A DNA stretch of 64,000 nucleotides from GCA-2705445 sp002705445 (GTDB lineage: Bacteria > Pseudomonadota > Gammaproteobacteria > Poriferisulfidales > GCA-002705445), in contig JBJKYB010000002.1 of assembly GCA_045561235.1 (NCBI GenBank), forward strand, positions 806,001-870,000, given 5' to 3'. Below are positions 1-9,182 of this stretch, piece by piece. The position numbers and the translations under genes were made by a program. The notes under the pieces were generated by a model. The model had not been told where the DNA came from, searched no databases, and saw only the letters and a list, made by a program, of their open reading frames with translations. Numbering within the stretch: position 1 is the first letter of the stretch; every line of letters starts with the position of its first letter.

Positions 1-999
1 GATGCAAATAAAAAAATAAACTATGTAATAAATAAAAGTCCAGATAATTTAATAAAAATTTCTTTCAAAGATATCAAGATTAGCGATAACTTTCAAAAAC
101 CTAAAATAGAAAATCCAGATATTCAAACGTTTAAATTAGCAAAAAATAAAAACAATCTAGAATTTACTTTTAAATCAAAAAAAAGTTTTAAATATAAATA
201 TTTTTCTTTAGGCCCAGACGGTAAGTATGGTCACAGATATGTTTTAGATGTTGTAATGGGGAAACTCGTAAATAATAATAAAATTGATAATACGCCAAAG
301 AAAATTAAAAAAACGAAATTTGTCATAGCAATAGATGCTGGTCATGGTGGAAAAGATCCAGGTGCAGTTGGACGGGGTGGCACCTTAGAAAAGGACATTG
401 TTTTATCAATTTCAAAAAAATTATATAAATTATTAAAAAAAGAAAAAAATATAAAGCCAGTACTAATTCGAAATAAAGATTATTACATTCCATTAAGACA
501 AAGAATAAAAAAAGCGAGAAAATATAAAGCTGATTTGTTTATTTCAATACATGCAGATGCTGCAAGAAATAGAAAAGCAAGGGGCTCTTCAGTGTATGTT
601 TTATCACAGCATGGTGCTACTAGCGAAGCAGCAAAATGGCTTGCAAACAAAGAAAATTCCGCTGATTTAATTGGTGGTGTAAGTATAGAGGATAAGGATA
701 ATGTTCTAGCTCAAGTCATTCTTGATTTATCTCAAAGCGCAACCATTGAAACAAGTATAAAAGCAGCAAGTGTTTTACTATCAAAAATAGGAAAGGTTTC
801 GAAACTTCATTTAAAAAATATTGAGCAGGCTGGTTTTGTTGTATTAAAATCACCAGACATACCCTCAATCTTAGTTGAAACTGCTTTCCTATCTAACAGT
901 AAAGAAGAAAAAAAACTTAGAACAAAAAAATTTCAAAATAATATAGCAAAAGCTTTAAGAGATGGGATTATTGAAATAATTAAAAGAGGTATTATTTAA
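1..999 (+). CDS. amiC: N-acetylmuramoyl-L-alanine amidase, AmiC type (5' end outside window)
   Basis: Periplasmic zinc amidase that cleaves the peptide from N-acetylmuramic acid and helps daughter cells separate. The reading frame is open from base 1, so the gene enters from the left edge and about 332 residues are seen. The first 85 or so residues look like the end of an AMIN domain (the segment around FSLGPDGKYGHRYVLD), followed by a lysine-rich linker and the Amidase_3 catalytic domain starting at AIDAGHGGKDPGA. The zinc ligands fit AGHGG, LEKD and ISIHADA, and the C-terminal ILVETAFLSN carries the catalytic glutamate. The ATG at 256 is internal to the domain order and is not the true start. 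The stop overlaps the convergent sohB gene by 8 bp. AmiB and AmiC are hard to separate without the N-terminus. Confidence 0.9.
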   Translation, partial: DANKKINYVINKSPDNLIKISFKDIKISDNFQKPKIENPDIQTFKLAKNKNNLEFTFKSKKSFKYKYFSLGPDGKYGHRYVLDVVMGKLVNNNKIDNTPKKIKKTKFVIAIDAGHGGKDPGAVGRGGTLEKDIVLSISKKLYKLLKKEKNIKPVLIRNKDYYIPLRQRIKKARKYKADLFISIHADAARNRKARGSSVYVLSQHGATSEAAKWLANKENSADLIGGVSIEDKDNVLAQVILDLSQSATIETSIKAASVLLSKIGKVSKLHLKNIEQAGFVVLKSPDIPSILVETAFLSNSKEEKKLRTKKFQNNIAKALRDGIIEIIKRGII

Positions 1000-1996
1000 A
1001 AAGCGAGCTATCGTAGTTTTTTTGCGCAAACTTATAAAAAAGCTTATTAACTATTTTAGAAGAAACTTTTGAAATCTTATCAGCAAAGCTTGTTACTGGT
1101 TTATATTTAATGTGAAAAATATTAAATTTATCTTTGATAGAAAGAATATATTCGTCACTTGTCATAATCTCATCAATTAAATTTAGTTTGAGGGCACTTT
1201 TTCCATACCAATACTCCCCAGTAGCTACTTTTTCAATATCTATGTTTTTTCTTTGACTAACAATAAAATCTTTAAATAATAAATGTATATCCTCTAATTG
1301 TTCGCCAAGTTTCTTTCTGTCTTTTTCTGTGTTTTTTCCAAACATAGTAACTGTTCTTTTATAATTTCCTGCCGTATGCTGCTCAAAATCTATACCTTTA
1401 TTTTTTAGTAGTTTGTTAAAGTTTGGAACTTGAGCTAAAACTCCAATAGATCCAATGATGGCAAAAGGTGAAGAAACGATTTTGTTTGCAACGCAAGCCA
1501 TCATATATCCTCCACTAGCAGCAACTTTGTCCACGCATATTGTTAGGGGAATTTTTTTATCTTTTATTCTTTTTAATTGCGATGCGGCAAGCCCATGCTC
1601 ATGCACAGTACCACCAGAATTTTCTAGTCTTAATATAACTTCATCACCTTTTTTATAAGATAATAAAATTCCTGATATTTCTCTTCTTAAAGATACAATT
1701 TCACTAGCTTTTATATTTCCTTTAAAATCTAATATAAAAAGTTTTTTTTCGGCTATTTTGTTATTTTTCTTTTTATCATTAACATACTTTTTGAAATCTT
1801 TTTTATTGAGAATATTTTGTTTAATATTATTCTCTAGATTATCTAATTCTTCGTTGACATTAGTAACAACTAAATTACCTTCAGACTTACTTTTTTTTGA
1901 ACTTAAAGCAAAGCTTAATATAACTATTATACCTATAACAACCGTTAGCGTTTTTAGAAGAAATAAACCATAATTTGATATTAACTCTATAAGCAT
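992..1996 (-). CDS. sohB: SohB-type S49 inner-membrane protease
   Basis: Signal-peptide-peptidase-like serine protease (family S49) anchored in the inner membrane with its active site on the periplasmic side. A hydrophobic segment lies at residues 9-31, followed by a charged linker and the S49 domain. The Ser-Lys dyad is visible: Ser161 in KVAASGGYMMA and Lys213 in GNYKRTVTMFG. The ENSGGTVHEHG segment near residue 125 is also typical. At 334 residues it is the usual SohB length, much shorter than SppA. It begins one base after the stop of the upstream reductase gene, so the two are probably co-transcribed. Its 3' end overlaps the amidase gene. Confidence 0.9.
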   Translation of the reverse strand: MLIELISNYGLFLLKTLTVVIGIIVILSFALSSKKSKSEGNLVVTNVNEELDNLENNIKQNILNKKDFKKYVNDKKKNNKIAEKKLFILDFKGNIKASEIVSLRREISGILLSYKKGDEVILRLENSGGTVHEHGLAASQLKRIKDKKIPLTICVDKVAASGGYMMACVANKIVSSPFAIIGSIGVLAQVPNFNKLLKNKGIDFEQHTAGNYKRTVTMFGKNTEKDRKKLGEQLEDIHLLFKDFIVSQRKNIDIEKVATGEYWYGKSALKLNLIDEIMTSDEYILSIKDKFNIFHIKYKPVTSFADKISKVSSKIVNKLFYKFAQKNYDSSLFK

Positions 1997-1997
1997 T

Positions 1998-2822
1998 TTA
2001 TTTTCCTTTTAAATCGAATACTTGAAATAATGTTTGTTGTGTTATTTTCTTTGTTTTATGTGAATAAAGATATAACCCTACAAGTTTAAGATTTTTTGAT
2101 TCCTTTAAAAAATCTCCTCTTATTATTTTATCATAATTCTCTGAACCCATAATACACATGCTAGTACTACAGTATAGTTTGTTTAGTAGATTTTCGCTAA
2201 TCATCTGCTCTACAATTCTTGGTCCAGCTATAAAGTATATAGACTTGTACTTTTTACTAATTATATACTCATTTAATCTCTTGACCGATACATTTTTACC
2301 TTTGCATTGTATTACTTTGAAGTTCTTTTTTTCTAGATTTTGTATTTTTTTTTTGTTCTTTGACGTGGTCAATATCGTTATTTTATTTTTTAATACCTCG
2401 ATATTTTTATTTACTGGAAAATTTAAGCTATTACTCAATACAATAATATCTTGATTTTTCAGATTGTTTTTATTTCTCCACAACTTTAACTTTGAGTTCT
2501 TTACTGAAAGTATATTTCCATAATAACCTTTACTCAAACCTCTTAAATATTCTGTATTTGTGACTAGACAATCTGATTGAGCATGTAACTGACAAAAAAG
2601 GGAATAGTCGACCTTACTTTTTATCCTTTCAGGAGTTAATAATTTTCCGTATTTTTTGTCATAAGTAGCAATTCTTCCGTCAAAACTGGACAGAAAATTT
2701 GCATAATAATATGGTTTATAACGTCTATTTATCTTTGATAATACTGGTTTTAAGTATAGATTATTAGCGGAGTATAGGCTTTTTTTACCTGGTGGATAAA
2801 TTTTACTTATAATTTGATTCAT
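1998..2822 (-). CDS. RibD C-terminal-domain pyrimidine reductase family protein
   Basis: Stand-alone NAD(P)H-dependent reductase of the RibD C-terminal / dihydrofolate-reductase-like fold. Visible family features are the early YYYANFLSSFDGRIA segment (about residues 38-52), SDCLVTNTEYLRG in the middle and GPRIVEQMISENLLNKLY near the end. There is no deaminase domain, so it is not a complete RibD. Similar short proteins are annotated as pyrimidine reductase family proteins; the substrate could be the riboflavin intermediate or something else, and the sequence does not settle this. Its stop codon is one base from the sohB start, suggesting a two-gene operon. The 126 bp before it is shared with the divergent gene at 2949. 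Confidence 0.7.
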   Translation of the reverse strand: MNQIISKIYPPGKKSLYSANNLYLKPVLSKINRRYKPYYYANFLSSFDGRIATYDKKYGKLLTPERIKSKVDYSLFCQLHAQSDCLVTNTEYLRGLSKGYYGNILSVKNSKLKLWRNKNNLKNQDIIVLSNSLNFPVNKNIEVLKNKITILTTSKNKKKIQNLEKKNFKVIQCKGKNVSVKRLNEYIISKKYKSIYFIAGPRIVEQMISENLLNKLYCSTSMCIMGSENYDKIIRGDFLKESKNLKLVGLYLYSHKTKKITQQTLFQVFDLKGK

Positions 2823-2948
2823 AAATTCAATAATCTAATTTTCACTATATTTGGTAATATAATTCATGTATAACGTTATTACTATAAATTATAAAGATAA
2901 AAATAGTATATCTTGAAATATTAAGTGCTTTTTTAATGGGGATATAGA

Positions 2949-4862
2949 GTGGAATCAATATTAGAAATTAAAGATAGTTGTACAACATCTGAGCAACTTT
3001 TACGAAGTTACGCTTTCGCAAGGTATCTAAAAATATATAAAAAAGAATATCTCGAGGACCTCGAAATCAAAGGTGAAAAACATTCGCAAGAAGCAAAACA
3101 AAAGACTGAACTTATTGCTAATTTAACTTTGAAGGATATTTTGCAAATTTTTGAAAGAGAAGCTCAAGGTAAAGAACTTGAAAGAGATAAAGCTATAGTA
3201 AGATTTTTAGATGGTTGTTACCATCATTACAGAAAAAAAGGTTTTACCAGATTGGTCAGAATGAATAATAATATTGTTTCTACTGGAAAAGAATCTCAAG
3301 CTGAATTCAAAACGAAAATATCAGAGAAAGCTGAGAATTTATCTGAGTTAATTATCAGTACACGAAGAAAGTTATTAGATAGAGTAGGTCTAGGCCATGG
3401 TATTTCAAGATCAAGTGTTTCTGATGCATCTCCAAATGTGACCACAGGAGAAATTTCTGGGCACTTCGCAAATATGCCTGCTGCTTATTCAAAACTTGCT
3501 CATACAAACTTAACAGTCACAGCAGACATTAAAACTGGTGTTCATTATGAAACTTCTGTAAATAAAAGAGCATTTCCATTTTTTGAGCTAGATCATAATC
3601 CTTTAGATCTAAATATTTTCAAACCAGATGATTGGGTCGCAGTACCTTTGAGTGTTGGAAAATGGTTGATCATTGCATACATACATAAATCTAGAGGTTG
3701 TATTGAGATGGAGCCTGGTTTATTAAATTTATTTCCTTTATTTAAGATTGATAATCAATTTGTAAATAAAAAACCAGATGGAATTTTCTTTTTTGGTTAT
3801 CCAGGTGCAAAAAAAGAAGATTTAGGTTTTTATCATGATAAGGATAATGACTTGCTTATAGGAATGGTTCCGCAATTTCCTGAATATGGATACTTTGGTT
3901 ATTGCAAAAAACCAATTCTTACTCTTCATAATGTTTTAGCAATTTTAAAAGGTGATTTTCCATTACATTGTGGTTGTAATAGATATGTTGTTGGTTTTGA
4001 TAAAGAAACTGACGAACCATTCATATCAGATATTTTTATTAAGGCTGATGATATGGGAAAAGCAGAATTCTATAAAGATGATAATGATAAGCTTACAAAA
4101 TTAAAATTCTACGGTACAGAAATTGGAGCGTTTGCTTGTTTAGATGGTTTTAGTGAACAAGCAAAGTTGCAGTTAGTAGGTAGAGAAATTGGATACAATG
4201 CATCTGCAGGAACAAATGCAAGACAAATAGTCCCTGTAGCGGAGGAAAAGGAAGTATCTACTGGAAGTGATTTGGATTTATTGCTTTATATAAATAATTA
4301 TGATTTAAAAAAACCTGGAGAAACAATGGTTGATACAAGCATGCCAGTTAAAGATGCAATTGTTCATTTTCATGATGGTAGAAGATGTGCTGCAGGAAGT
4401 ACACAAACCGGAAGAGGAGGAACTGAAATTAGTTATTGGGCAAACCCATTTCCTTTGTTAAAAGACAATGATGGAACTATTCTTCATAAGGATTTATACG
4501 AAAAATATACAGACACTGAAGAACAATTAATATCTGATATAGAAAAACTTGTTCAGAGAGGTGATATGGAGGTAGGTGTTGCGTATAGTATGCTAATGGC
4601 AGGAGTATACGAAGGAAATACTGACGAAAAAGTAATTGAGTGTGGCTTTAAAAATAGAGAAGAAATTGAGCAAGAGGGACCTACAAGGCTTGCAGAATCA
4701 TTGATAGTTTCAGTAAAAGAATTCGCAGTTAAAAAGAGAGAAAAGCTTGGAAATAGCGTTCAAGAGATCGACGTTACCGTCGCTATGATAGGTGACAGTA
4801 GAACTGGAAAGTCAGAAACTGCCGAAAAGATGGAAGGTATACTTGATGTGAATATTGCTTAA
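2949..4862 (+). CDS. Unrecognised 637-residue protein ending in a P-loop
   Basis: I do not recognise a named function. The start is GTG at 2949: a stop codon lies in frame 13 bases upstream, and a GGGG stretch at 2938-2941 can serve as ribosome binding site. No signal peptide or membrane segment is evident, so it is probably cytoplasmic. The middle has conserved-looking blocks, such as FACLDGFSEQAKLQ, GTNARQIVPVAE and a Gly/Arg-rich block (GSTQTGRGGTEISYW). A perfect Walker A motif GDSRTGKS sits at residues 615-622, with only 15 residues after it and no Walker B following. The whole suggests a nucleotide-binding enzyme distantly like PEP carboxykinase/HPr kinase, perhaps one of the DUF4914-type uncharacterised families; this is a guess. 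It stands alone between divergent ribD-like and convergent valS genes, 5 bp from the valS stop. Confidence 0.6.
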   Translation: MESILEIKDSCTTSEQLLRSYAFARYLKIYKKEYLEDLEIKGEKHSQEAKQKTELIANLTLKDILQIFEREAQGKELERDKAIVRFLDGCYHHYRKKGFTRLVRMNNNIVSTGKESQAEFKTKISEKAENLSELIISTRRKLLDRVGLGHGISRSSVSDASPNVTTGEISGHFANMPAAYSKLAHTNLTVTADIKTGVHYETSVNKRAFPFFELDHNPLDLNIFKPDDWVAVPLSVGKWLIIAYIHKSRGCIEMEPGLLNLFPLFKIDNQFVNKKPDGIFFFGYPGAKKEDLGFYHDKDNDLLIGMVPQFPEYGYFGYCKKPILTLHNVLAILKGDFPLHCGCNRYVVGFDKETDEPFISDIFIKADDMGKAEFYKDDNDKLTKLKFYGTEIGAFACLDGFSEQAKLQLVGREIGYNASAGTNARQIVPVAEEKEVSTGSDLDLLLYINNYDLKKPGETMVDTSMPVKDAIVHFHDGRRCAAGSTQTGRGGTEISYWANPFPLLKDNDGTILHKDLYEKYTDTEEQLISDIEKLVQRGDMEVGVAYSMLMAGVYEGNTDEKVIECGFKNREEIEQEGPTRLAESLIVSVKEFAVKKREKLGNSVQEIDVTVAMIGDSRTGKSETAEKMEGILDVNIA

Positions 4863-4867
4863 TCAAG

Positions 4868-7606
4868 CTAACTAGAAAAATTTTTTATTTGTTCTTCAAT
4901 TTTTGAAATTTGTATCTTAAGTTCTTTAAGTCTTTGCTCATCGGCTACAACAATATGGCCTGGAGCATTTTTTACAAACTCTTCATTAGATAACCTTGAC
5001 TCAATTCCCACAGTTGAATTTACATATTTTGCTTTTTCTTTGGTTAGTCTTTCAATTTCAGATTTTATATCCACTAAATCAGAAGAAGGAATCAGAATTT
5101 TTAAATTATTAGATACACACGTGTAAAAATTACTTTCACTTATTTCGCCAAACTCAATATTTTTAATTTTTGCTAAACTTTTAATTAGGGGTGTCAATTC
5201 TTTAAAAAAAACTTTATCTTTTTCGCTTTCACCTGTTACGAATATTTCTATCTCTTTGTTTGGCTGAACCCCAATTTCTGATCTTGTCTTTCTGATAGCT
5301 GAAATAATTTCTACCATCCAACAAATATTATCTGTGTTTCTACTACTTTCAAAGTCACTTGAATTTGGATAGCTATTATCTTGAATGAATTTATCTTCAT
5401 TAAATATATCTTTATAAATCTCTTCGGTTATAAATGGCATTATTGGATGCAAAAGTAATAATATACTTTTTAATACATCTCTTAAATTTAAAATAATTAA
5501 GTTTTTTTCATCTTCTGTAATATTTTTTATATTTAGATTAGATTTTGAAATTTCTATGTACCAGCTACAATAATCTTGCCAAACAAAGCTATATAAACTC
5601 TTAGCTGCATAATCAAACCTATAGTTCTTATAATTATTTTTTATTTCTGCAATTAAGTTAGCCAGCTTTTTTCTTATCCAAATATCTTCATTTTTAAAAT
5701 TCTTATTATCTAAATTCTCTATTTTTACATTACCTTGCATTTTTACATATCTTGCAGCATTCCATAATTTGTTACAAAAGTTCCTATAACCCTCAACTCT
5801 TTTAAGATCAAAATTTATATCTCTTCCCGTACTGGCCAGTGAAGCAAATGTGAATCTCAAAGCATCAGTGCCGTAGGCTCCAATACCATCTGGATAATCT
5901 TTTTTGGTATTTTTAATAATTTTTTGAGCCATTTCTGGCTGCATTAGATCCGATGCTCTTTTGTCTATCAAGCTATTTAAATCAATTCCGTCTATTAAAT
6001 CAATCGGGTCAATAATATTACCCTTAGATTTAGACATCTTATTTCCAGATGAATCTTTAACTAAACCATGAACATATATTTCTTTAAAAGGAACTTCCCC
6101 TACAAACTTTTTCCCCATCATGATCATTCTTGCAACCCAAAAGAATATAATATCAAAACCAGTTATGAGAACACTTGTAGGATAAAATGTCTTGACTCTT
6201 TCAGTTTCACTAGGCCATCCTAAGGTAGAAAATGGCCATAACGAAGATGAGAACCAAGTGTCTAAAACATCTTCATCTTGGATTAAAATAGTATTTTCTC
6301 TTAAATCATACTTTTCTCTAACATGTTCTTCGTTTTTGCCGACATAGACATTTTTTTCGTCATCATACCAAGCAGGTATTCGATGTCCCCACCATAATTG
6401 CCTACTAATACACCAGTCTTGAATATTATTCATCCATTCAAAATAAGTTTTTTCCCAATTTTCTGGAACAAACTTTATTTCCTTTTCCTTAACACACTTA
6501 ATCGCTTCTTCAGCCAAAGGTTTTATCTTTACATACCATTGATCAGTCATTAATGGTTCGATAATGGCATGACTCCTATCTCCACGCGGAATTAACATTT
6601 TATGGTCAGAAGTTTTTAATAAGCTTTTTGAATCTTCAAGCTCTGAAAGAATTTTTTTTCTTGCAGCGAATCTATCTAGATTATTATACTCTTTAAGATT
6701 ACATTTTATTCTTGCTGAATTATCAAAAATATTTATTATTTCAAGATTGTGTTTCCTTGATAATTCGTAATCATTAAAGTCATGTGCAGGAGTAACTTTT
6801 AAACAACCTGTGCCAAATTCCATGTCCACATATTCATCTGCAATTATAGGAACAGTCTTGCCAGTAACTGGAACAATTACTTTTTTACCAACATAATTTT
6901 TGTATCTTGTATCATTAGGATTAACAGCTACAGCAGTATCACCTAAAATAGTCTCTGGCCTTGTCGTTGCTATTTCTAAAAAATCTTCAGACTCATCATC
7001 TAAGAAATATTTAATTGTCCAAATTTTTCCATTTTCTTCCGATGACAATACTTCTAAATCAGATAAAGCTGTTTGAAGCACAGGATCCCAATTTACTAAC
7101 CGTTTCCCTTTGTATATTAGGCCCTCTTCGTAAAGATCAATGAAAACTTTATTTACTGCAACAGATAAGCCCTCATCCAATGTAAATCTTTCGCTTTCCC
7201 AATCAAGGGAAGCTCCCATTCTTCGAAGTTGCTTAGTTATAATATCCCCTGACTGACTTTTCCAATCCCAAACCTGGTCAATAAACTTTTCTCTTCCTAA
7301 ATCAGTTCTTGAAATACCTTGCGCAGTAAGCTTCCTTTCAACCACCATTTGTGTTGCAATACCGGCATGATCTGTCCCAGCTTGCCATAAAGTGTTATCG
7401 CCAAGCATTCTATGATATCTGCATAAGATATCCATGAGAGTTACTTGAAAGGCATGCCCCATGTGAAGTGTGCCTGTAACGTTTGGAGGCGGTATCATTA
7501 TACAATATGCATCTCCATTGTTTGAAGGTGAAAATATTTTATTATTTTCCCATTCCTTATACCATTTCTCTTCAATTTTAGATGGATTGTACTTATTATC
7601 GATCAT
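4868..7606 (-). CDS. valS: Valine--tRNA ligase
   Basis: Class I aminoacyl-tRNA synthetase that charges tRNA-Val and edits mischarged threonine in the cytoplasm. The HIGH signature appears as HMGH at residues 48-51 inside PPPNVTGTLHMGHAF, and the KMSKS loop is at about residue 523 (NKMSKSKGN). The connective editing domain lies between them (TTRPETILGDTAVAV). A C-terminal coiled-coil tail (about residues 845-912) is the usual ValRS arm. At 912 residues it is close to the family length of about 950. It lies 36 bp downstream of pepA on the same strand. In E. coli holC sits between pepA and valS; it is absent here. Confidence 0.98.
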   Translation of the reverse strand: MIDNKYNPSKIEEKWYKEWENNKIFSPSNNGDAYCIMIPPPNVTGTLHMGHAFQVTLMDILCRYHRMLGDNTLWQAGTDHAGIATQMVVERKLTAQGISRTDLGREKFIDQVWDWKSQSGDIITKQLRRMGASLDWESERFTLDEGLSVAVNKVFIDLYEEGLIYKGKRLVNWDPVLQTALSDLEVLSSEENGKIWTIKYFLDDESEDFLEIATTRPETILGDTAVAVNPNDTRYKNYVGKKVIVPVTGKTVPIIADEYVDMEFGTGCLKVTPAHDFNDYELSRKHNLEIINIFDNSARIKCNLKEYNNLDRFAARKKILSELEDSKSLLKTSDHKMLIPRGDRSHAIIEPLMTDQWYVKIKPLAEEAIKCVKEKEIKFVPENWEKTYFEWMNNIQDWCISRQLWWGHRIPAWYDDEKNVYVGKNEEHVREKYDLRENTILIQDEDVLDTWFSSSLWPFSTLGWPSETERVKTFYPTSVLITGFDIIFFWVARMIMMGKKFVGEVPFKEIYVHGLVKDSSGNKMSKSKGNIIDPIDLIDGIDLNSLIDKRASDLMQPEMAQKIIKNTKKDYPDGIGAYGTDALRFTFASLASTGRDINFDLKRVEGYRNFCNKLWNAARYVKMQGNVKIENLDNKNFKNEDIWIRKKLANLIAEIKNNYKNYRFDYAAKSLYSFVWQDYCSWYIEISKSNLNIKNITEDEKNLIILNLRDVLKSILLLLHPIMPFITEEIYKDIFNEDKFIQDNSYPNSSDFESSRNTDNICWMVEIISAIRKTRSEIGVQPNKEIEIFVTGESEKDKVFFKELTPLIKSLAKIKNIEFGEISESNFYTCVSNNLKILIPSSDLVDIKSEIERLTKEKAKYVNSTVGIESRLSNEEFVKNAPGHIVVADEQRLKELKIQISKIEEQIKNFSS

Positions 7607-7642
7607 ATAATTATATTTATATAATAAATATCTGCGTATTCT

Positions 7643-9151
7643 TTACAAAGACTTTGCATTTTCTAATATAAAATGAGTAAGAAGAGATACTGGTCTTCCA
7701 GTGCCACCTTTATTTGCACCTTCATTCCAAGCGGTTCCAGCTATATCTAAATGAGCCCAACTATAATCTTCCGTAAACCTAGATAAAAAACATGCTGCTG
7801 TAATAGTCCCAGCGTATCTTTTTCCAATATTCGCTATATCAGCAAAGTTACTATCCAATTCTGACTGAAATTCTTCCCACATTGGAAGCTCCCAAATATA
7901 ATCATGACTTATATTTGAGCTATTTTTTAGTTTCGCTGTTAATTTATCATCATTTGAAAGAACACCACTTGCTACTTTACCTAATGCTACTAGAACAGCT
8001 CCTGTTAATGTTGCAATATCTATCACATGTTTTGGTTTAAATTTTGAAACATAGGTAAGAGCATCACATAAAACTAACCTTCCTTCTGCATCAGTATTTA
8101 GTATTTCAACTGTTTGCCCTGACATCGTTGTTACGACATCACCTGGATTTGTTGCAGACCCACTTGGCATATTTTCTGCTGATGCTATGACACCCACTAA
8201 ATTTATTTTAAGATTTAAGTCACTAATAGCTTTCATTGTGCCTAAAACACTTGCCGCACCACACATATCATACTTCATTTCGTCCATACCATTACTTGGT
8301 TTTATAGATATACCCCCAGTATCAAAAGTAATACCTTTTCCAACTAGCACGATTGGCTTTTCATTTTTATTGGCACCATTATATTTTATGGTAATTAGTT
8401 TAGAGGGTTCTTCACTCCCATTTCCGACTGAGAGTAAACAATTCATACCCATGGCTTTCATTTCTTTTTCATTATGAATTTTAATATTCAACTTTTTATT
8501 TTCTTTTCCTAAAGCAACAGCAGACTTCGCTAAATATGTTGGAGTACAAATATTACTTGGCAGGTCCCCAAGTTTTTTTGCAAGCTTAATACCATTAGAA
8601 ATTGCAGAACCTTGAATAAAGTATTTCTTTAGTTTTGTTTTATATTGACTTTTTACAGATGTGCATAAAAATATAATTTTACTCACTTTATAATTAGTTT
8701 TACTTTTTGTTTTATTCTTTGTCTCGCTATACAAATAATCAATTCCATTTATTTGTATAGAAATATTTCGAATTGCCCAATCTATATTTATTTTTTTATT
8801 TGACATCAGCACATCAAGGTCTAGAAAAATATTTTTAATGTTTTCCTTCTTACATAAATTACTGACATAGATTATAGATTTTAAAAATTTTTTCTCATTA
8901 AATTTATTTTTTTCACCCAAGCCAACTAGGTAAACTTTGTCTAACTTTGAATTTGAAACATCATACATACATAGCGATTGATTAATTTTCCCTTCAAAAG
9001 AGGATTTTTTGATCATATCTTTAAATTTAGCAACATCCTTATTATTAAAATGCTTTGCCAAATTGCTAATATTTTTATCATCATAAACACCAAATATTGC
9101 TGACCCTTTAGCACTAATTGATGTTATATTAGTAGTTAAATCGTATTGCAT
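7643..9151 (-). CDS. pepA: Cytosol (leucyl) aminopeptidase PepA
   Basis: M17 family aminopeptidase with two metal ions, removing N-terminal residues from peptides in the cytoplasm; in E. coli PepA is also a DNA-binding factor in Xer recombination. The metal-binding signature NTDAEGRL is present, with the preceding GKGITFDTGGIS and MKYDMCGAASVLG blocks supplying the other ligands. I start it at the ATG giving MQYDLTTNI (502 residues, the usual length). An upstream in-frame start at 9208 would add 19 unrelated residues and run into the divergent lptF start. pepA divergent from lptF is conserved in gammaproteobacteria. Confidence 0.95.
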   Translation of the reverse strand: MQYDLTTNITSISAKGSAIFGVYDDKNISNLAKHFNNKDVAKFKDMIKKSSFEGKINQSLCMYDVSNSKLDKVYLVGLGEKNKFNEKKFLKSIIYVSNLCKKENIKNIFLDLDVLMSNKKINIDWAIRNISIQINGIDYLYSETKNKTKSKTNYKVSKIIFLCTSVKSQYKTKLKKYFIQGSAISNGIKLAKKLGDLPSNICTPTYLAKSAVALGKENKKLNIKIHNEKEMKAMGMNCLLSVGNGSEEPSKLITIKYNGANKNEKPIVLVGKGITFDTGGISIKPSNGMDEMKYDMCGAASVLGTMKAISDLNLKINLVGVIASAENMPSGSATNPGDVVTTMSGQTVEILNTDAEGRLVLCDALTYVSKFKPKHVIDIATLTGAVLVALGKVASGVLSNDDKLTAKLKNSSNISHDYIWELPMWEEFQSELDSNFADIANIGKRYAGTITAACFLSRFTEDYSWAHLDIAGTAWNEGANKGGTGRPVSLLTHFILENAKSL

Positions 9152-9182
9152 AATTTTTGTAGCCTCGTCGTAATTATTGATT

